Positions 59,654 to 64,000 of a stretch of DNA of 64,000 nucleotides are shown here, one piece after another. The notes beneath the pieces are model-generated. The model searched no databases and was not told the origin of the DNA. It saw only the letters and a program-made list of their open reading frames with translations. Source of the DNA: Anoplopoma fimbria. Lineage: Eukaryota > Chordata > Actinopteri > Perciformes > Anoplopomatidae. A program made the translations under genes and the position numbers. Location: positions 2,068,850 to 2,132,849 of the forward strand of contig NC_072455.1 of the NCBI RefSeq assembly GCF_027596085.1, in the 5' to 3' direction. Numbering within the stretch: position 1 is the first letter of the stretch; every line of letters begins with the position of its first letter.

Positions 59654-60885
59654 CCTGCCTCACCGCAGAGTGACGGAAAAAAAAGATTGCAGCACTTCCT
59701 CTGTCAGAAAACTCAACCCTCAACTACTCTGACTCTCCGTTAGGCGTCAAAGTAGCTGCTTGTGTGCAACACCTTAAACTATTCTTTACCTCCAAGTTGC
59801 ACAAAAAACAACCTTGAATTTAAGCAGTCAAATTAAAGAATTGACTTAACTTAGAACCTGCATTCATGGATTTGGTTGCTGTAAACACAAAACTTGCATA
59901 CATACCATTTATTTCGATAGATAATACAAATATAATAATAAAAACTACGGAGTTGCAAGTTGACTATAAGTGTGAATTTCTTCCATTGTGTCCACATTTT
60001 TGCCACTTTTCCTGGAGAATGAAAATCAAACCAACACTGAAGCAAAGACGACCAGATAAATCTCCAATCTGACCGATTGTAATGTCATTCTTTCATCAAG
60101 AAAACAACATATTTTAGAATTAATTTGACCTAATCAAATGTTTGCAAAGCTGACTGCAGGACTGCTAGATTAAATAAAATGAAAGCATAAATAAATGTAT
60201 AATTCATTCACCAGGGATTAGTCTAGGACGGTTTTGTATTAAATCAACTTGTTACTGAAATGAAACAAATAAGTAATTTATTTCATAAGAGAGGTCATTT
60301 CATAATGACAGATTTCCCAAACAAACACAAATTCAAATTAGATATTTATTTAAATATTCTATACATACATTTAAAAACTCATATATACATAAAAAATACA
60401 TAAAAATAAAAAAAGTAGATTATGTGCTTTAGCTTAAGAAATGTACAAGAAGTGAGCTCTACCGCTGGTGAAACAATGAGAAATAAATAAAAATGTGGAT
60501 CAATACTGAAAGCAATCGCACCCTGATCCAACCGTTCAAAAGATATCTTGTGTAAAGATATTTTGTTATTTTTCTTGCTTTTGTTTTTCCTACTAATTTG
60601 TAAGTTTTAGGAAAAGATTGCGGTTTGGGTTAAAAACAAACTGCATGCGAGCTACAAATCTGACAAAGTACTTTTTGTCAGTCTGTTTTAAAAGTGGTGA
60701 ATGCGATAGTCTTGATTGGCCGGTAGAGTCTTGATTGGCCGGTAGAGTCTTGATTGGCCGGTAGAGTCTTGATTGGCCGGTAGCACCTAGCATGGTAGCC
60801 CCTTCCGTCAGCGTATGAATGTAAAATAGGACACCCAATTTTGGTTTTATTCCTAACGTTAAAAATGTTGTGCGATTAAGATCTC
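59654..60885. other. Region between genes 9 and 10
   Basis: Promoter side of gene 9 and 3' end of gene 10. On the minus strand AATAAA at 60,846-60,851 is 35 bases after the gene 10 stop and is its likely polyadenylation signal. Otherwise A+T-rich, with one short tandem repeat at 60,707-60,783. Confidence 0.6.
60707..60783 (+). repeat. 20-bp tandem repeat, four copies
   Basis: Four near-perfect copies of GTCTTGATTGGCCGGTAGA. Each contains ATTGG, an inverted CCAAT box. Lies about 1 kb upstream of gene 9 in its direction of transcription. Confidence 0.93.
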
Positions 60886-62689
60886 TTATTCTTCTGTCAC
60901 ATCTGTCAGGAGTGGGAAGCGACTATTAGACTTTGTTGATGATGGAAACGCTGAGGAATGTCGATGCTGAAGCTTGGAGATCGATTCAGGCCAATCGCGA
61001 GGGTCACTCACGGAACGGCCGATGGTTGAAAAGGAACCGGGCGATGATGCTAAGTGAAAACGACCCGGGCTGCTGTGTCTACGATAGGCTTTGGTGATGG
61101 GGTTGACGGGTGCCGGGTGACTGATCTGTCGGAAGAAGCCCGGCTTTGGCCTCCTGTTCTGGGGGAAGTTGGCAGATGTTGGAGGGCTGCTGTTGGGTGT
61201 GGCTGCAGGAGTTTGGAGAAACACTGGCTGGTCATTCTGGCAAACAACAGCAGTCAGCTGGGCTTCATTGTCGTTCCGTAGCTGGCGGATGGTATCGTCT
61301 TTCTCACGAAGCTGTGACTTGAGGTCAGCCACCTCCTTTGTGAGCTTCTCAATGGTGGCGTTTCTCGTGTTTTCAGCCTTTGCATCGGGCAGAAGCGACT
61401 CAATTTCAGAGGTTGGACTTTGATTTGACGGCGATGATGGCGAATTTGGTTCCCCAGCTGTGTGAAAGAAATGCACCGTTAGTGGGTCTTGACAATATGG
61501 CCGAAATCTTCTATCACGATATATGTCTTCTTATATCACGATAACGATATATATCACAATATAGCATGTTTTCATAGTCTATAAGACAAAAACACACATA
61601 TATATAGAGTAATCAGTTTGGTTGGGTATGCCCATAAGCAGAATCCTCATCAAGTCAGATTTTCTGAGAAATTGAAGTTAGTATGTGCTTGTTATTATCA
61701 ATTTGGACAATGTGTGTACGATATCTCAATATATGTTAACATGATATCCATTAATCTTTTATTGTTAAGTTACTTGAGATCTTGGAATACGACAACAACA
61801 CAAATCAATTGTATCACTCCATAAATCAGAAAATAGTGTCAACAACCATTAAAAATATATATTTTCTCCATGTTTTAGTACTAAGATGTTGTTTAAATCA
61901 GGCTATGAATGATATCTGAACAAACCCCTCTGTGAAAAATTGCAGAATATAGAGAGGAATGAATCTGGATCAGAGTCTGAGAAAAAACTCATTTAGAGAA
62001 AACGACCTTTAAAGATATGTTTTGTAAAATGACATACATTTTGAAGATACTACAGGTGAATATGGTAAAAAAAAAAAACTAAAACATATCATTATGAAAC
62101 TTCACCAGATGATTACTTACACTAAGAAGATTTTTTATGCATTACAAGTTTTCTGAAATTTTAAGTTTGAATATGCAAATGAGGCATTATCTAATGTTAA
62201 CTTTTGGTGAATTTAGGAGAAATCTACTGACGCAAATAGACAAAGTAGTAAAATAAAACATCTAAATGTGTATTTTGGATGTTTTCTTTCCACTAGTCTG
62301 AAAGAAGACATGTTATGGAAAGAAATGGAGTACATGAAAAACAGGCATGGTGAGCAGTTTTTTTTTCTTAAGTTGCCAAATACAGTTTTGTCTTAGTTTT
62401 AGTGACTTACCAGATTTTTGACACTTCTTCCACAAAAAGACAGCTAATCCACATACAGCTAGTAGAAGTAAAACAGTCCCAACAGCGATGATGGCCGTTA
62501 GAACGCAGTAACAACTTCCAACTTCTGAAATGAAAAGAAACATTTTGAGACACAGTTACAATGCCATAAATCACAAAAAAGGAAAACATGCAAGCTGAAT
62601 TTCATTGATAATTTATTTTATTCATCCAACATTTCTCCAAGTGCCTACAAGTGTTACCAATGTTGGGAAAATAATCAAGGCTCAACATG

Positions 62690-62749
<60 letters not shown>

Positions 62750-63562
62750 CATATATATATATACAGTACCAGTCAAAGGTTTGGACACACCTTCTCATTC
62801 AATGGTTTTTCTTTATTTTTATTTTATCTTTTCTTACATTGTAGATTAATATTGAAGACATCCAAACTATGAAGGAACACATATGGAATTATGTGGTAAA
62901 CAAACAAATGCTCAACAAACCAGAATATGTTTTATATTTTACATTCTTCAAAGTAGTTGAATGAGAAGGTGTGTCCAAACTTTTGACTGGTACTGTATAT
63001 AAATATATATATATATATATTAAACTATTCACATTTTTACAACCTCTACTTCCAGCCTCTCCTCTCCTCTCTGCTCTGTGTTCAGCAGCCTGAAGTTCAG
63101 TCAAGGTTTCACTGAATTGTTGTCACGTGACTGTTGGTCTCAGATGAATCAGTCATGGCTTCATAGTTTTGCTGAGGAGCTCAGAATTTAATGTTTTTTA
63201 CAGAATCTAGTTAAAGCAAAAGGTTTAATCTGGGTGAGATTTTAATGAGTAGATGTTTTTGATAGGAAAGACGAAACACGCAGGGGACGCACCAACGTTG
63301 TTGCCAAAGGTGACCGGACAGTCCCACAGCCAATGATGAAATATCACAATTTTAAGCTTGGTTTTGCTGGTCACGTAGTTGCACATGATGTGTTCAAGGA
63401 CCGTCGGAAGGAGGAAGATCTGACAATCATGAGCGTTTTTAACAGCTTCGGGATGTGATAATCGGTGTAGTGTTGGTGATTGTTCAGAGAGCGTCACCTT
63501 GCCGGACAAACTCCGCCTCCCTGGTCTGGTTGATCTCCGGCTGGTGAACTCTGCAGATGACC
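60886..63562 (-). CDS. Gene 10: 3' part of a type I membrane protein with coiled-coil, serine-rich tail
   Basis: Three exons supported: extracellular 63,562-63,498, membrane 62,524-62,411 and a single large tail exon 61,457-60,886. Phases agree at both junctions; the start of the gene is beyond base 64,000. The first exon (VICRVHQPEINQTREAEFVR) looks like the end of an Ig constant-type domain (cysteine plus an N-Q-T glycosylation site), but at 65 bases it is the least certain. The membrane segment is YCVLTAIIAVGTVLLLLAVC. The 190-residue tail has a likely short coiled coil (TIEKLTKEVADLKSQLREKD and following), then a proline/serine/arginine-rich half with RSVSDP and RRHSSP, both 14-3-3-type sites. 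No ITIM. I do not recognise the family. Confidence 0.6.
62685..62763. repeat. (TA)n array beside a Tc1-type element
   Basis: About 30 TA units, interrupted by one GC step near 62,750, directly next to the element at 62,764. Lies in the gene 10 intron before the membrane exon. Confidence 0.95.
62764..62995. mobile_element. Tc1/mariner-type miniature transposon, copy 2
   Basis: Same family as 34,604-34,831, with inverted ends starting CAGTACCAGTCAAAGGTTTG and TA at both flanks. No transposase frame. The TA array on both sides would be a favoured target. Confidence 0.9.
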
Positions 63563-64000
63563 CTGTGATGAAAACACATCAGTTTATAAATCAGAACTGT
63601 TATAAGATAAGATCAGAATGAATTGACCCACATTCAGTCCCACATTCATATGCAGCACGAGGACAGGAATAAGCCTAAATAAATAATTAACAATAAGAGA
63701 AACTATACAAGAGGAATTAAAGACGAAGTGAAGTAAAGTGTTGTGCAAGAGCAGCTTTCATTTGAAGGCCTCACAGTTCTTACTCTCCAGGAAGTGGAGC
63801 TTATACAACCAGGGTGTGCACAGGTGTGGAATGTGACAGATTGGAATGTGATAGTTTATTTTCTTCACCTCCCCTTCCAGATGAGTCCTTAATGCTCTTG
63901 CTTTGATTTCACATAAAGTGCACCGTGCATTGATCTTAATGTGTGGATACATCTCTTTTATCATTTTGGCTCTGCTCTATAAAATAACAACCACTTCATT
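63563..64000. other. Window end, part of a gene 10 intron
   Basis: If gene 10 is read correctly this is intron. A minus-strand ORF at 63,758-63,964 of normal composition (contains MIKEMYPHIKINARCTLCEI) is of unknown meaning and may be an element fragment; no splice signals of conviction. Confidence 0.35.

Noticed and set aside
63225..63497. Continuation of the 63.5 kb exon of gene 10 as a longer ORF
   Set aside because: A donor CAAG/GTGACG at 63,497 gives the phase needed for the membrane exon; text beyond it shows no domain and lacks a further join.

Overview
The window is vertebrate genomic DNA and almost certainly from a teleost, probably a percomorph. Genes have GT-AG introns, the repeats are typical of fish (Tc1-type and hAT-type miniature transposons, a tRNA-derived SINE, 5'-truncated LINE ends, Ty3/gypsy LTRs, long AAT, GT and AAAT arrays), and the coding content is dominated by small one- and two-domain immunoglobulin-superfamily membrane proteins. 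I rebuilt genes exon by exon from homology, splice sites and codon phase. Genes are given as spans, with exons listed in the evidence.

Layout. (a) 1-9.1 kb: a V-set gene on + (gene 1, first exon not in view), then a V-set gene on - (gene 2), then a 0.2 kb-armed hairpin near 8.2-9.1 kb. (b) 10-20 kb: plus-strand relatives of gene 2: a fragment (10.3 kb), a complete gene with a nested retroelement in its first intron (gene 3, 12.4-15.9 kb) and a frameshifted copy (gene 4, 19.4-20.05 kb). (c) 21.4-27.9 kb: a complete seven-exon Gq-class G-protein alpha gene (gna15-like), then a GC-rich minisatellite. (d) 30.1-35.1 kb: gene 6, a minus-strand near-identical copy of gene 1 with its signal-peptide exon. 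(e) 36.6-42.2 kb: a two-Ig-domain Fc-receptor-like gene with ITIM and ITSM motifs (gene 7). (f) 42.2-47 kb: repeats. (g) 47.0-52.8 kb: a V-set gene with a tandemly duplicated exon pair and a GPI-anchor-like C-terminus (gene 8). (h) 54.2 kb: an orphan inverted copy of the gene 7 promoter and first exon. (i) 56.3-59.7 kb: a second Fc-receptor-like gene, minus strand, short tail without tyrosine motifs (gene 9). (j) 60.9-63.6 kb: the 3' part of another type I membrane protein with a coiled-coil, serine-rich tail (gene 10).

The main structural result is that (a) is mirrored by (b)+(d). The left half (gene 1 +, gene 2 -) reappears inverted as gene 3 (+) and gene 6 (-), but the right half is split by about 12.7 kb carrying gene 4 and the G-alpha gene. 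The locus is therefore a broken palindrome of immune-receptor genes, with later tandem duplication and transposon insertion. The main protein-level result is that the gene 2/3/4 family has its Ig-core tryptophan and first cysteine apparently exchanged between strands B and C.

Probable working relations (inference): genes 7 and 9 look like an inhibitory and a short-tailed member of one Fc-receptor-like family. Genes 1/6, 2/3 and 8 are B7/butyrophilin/MOG-like single-V surface proteins, possibly with immune-inducible promoters. The G-alpha gene is unrelated in mechanism and appears to have been caught in the rearrangement.
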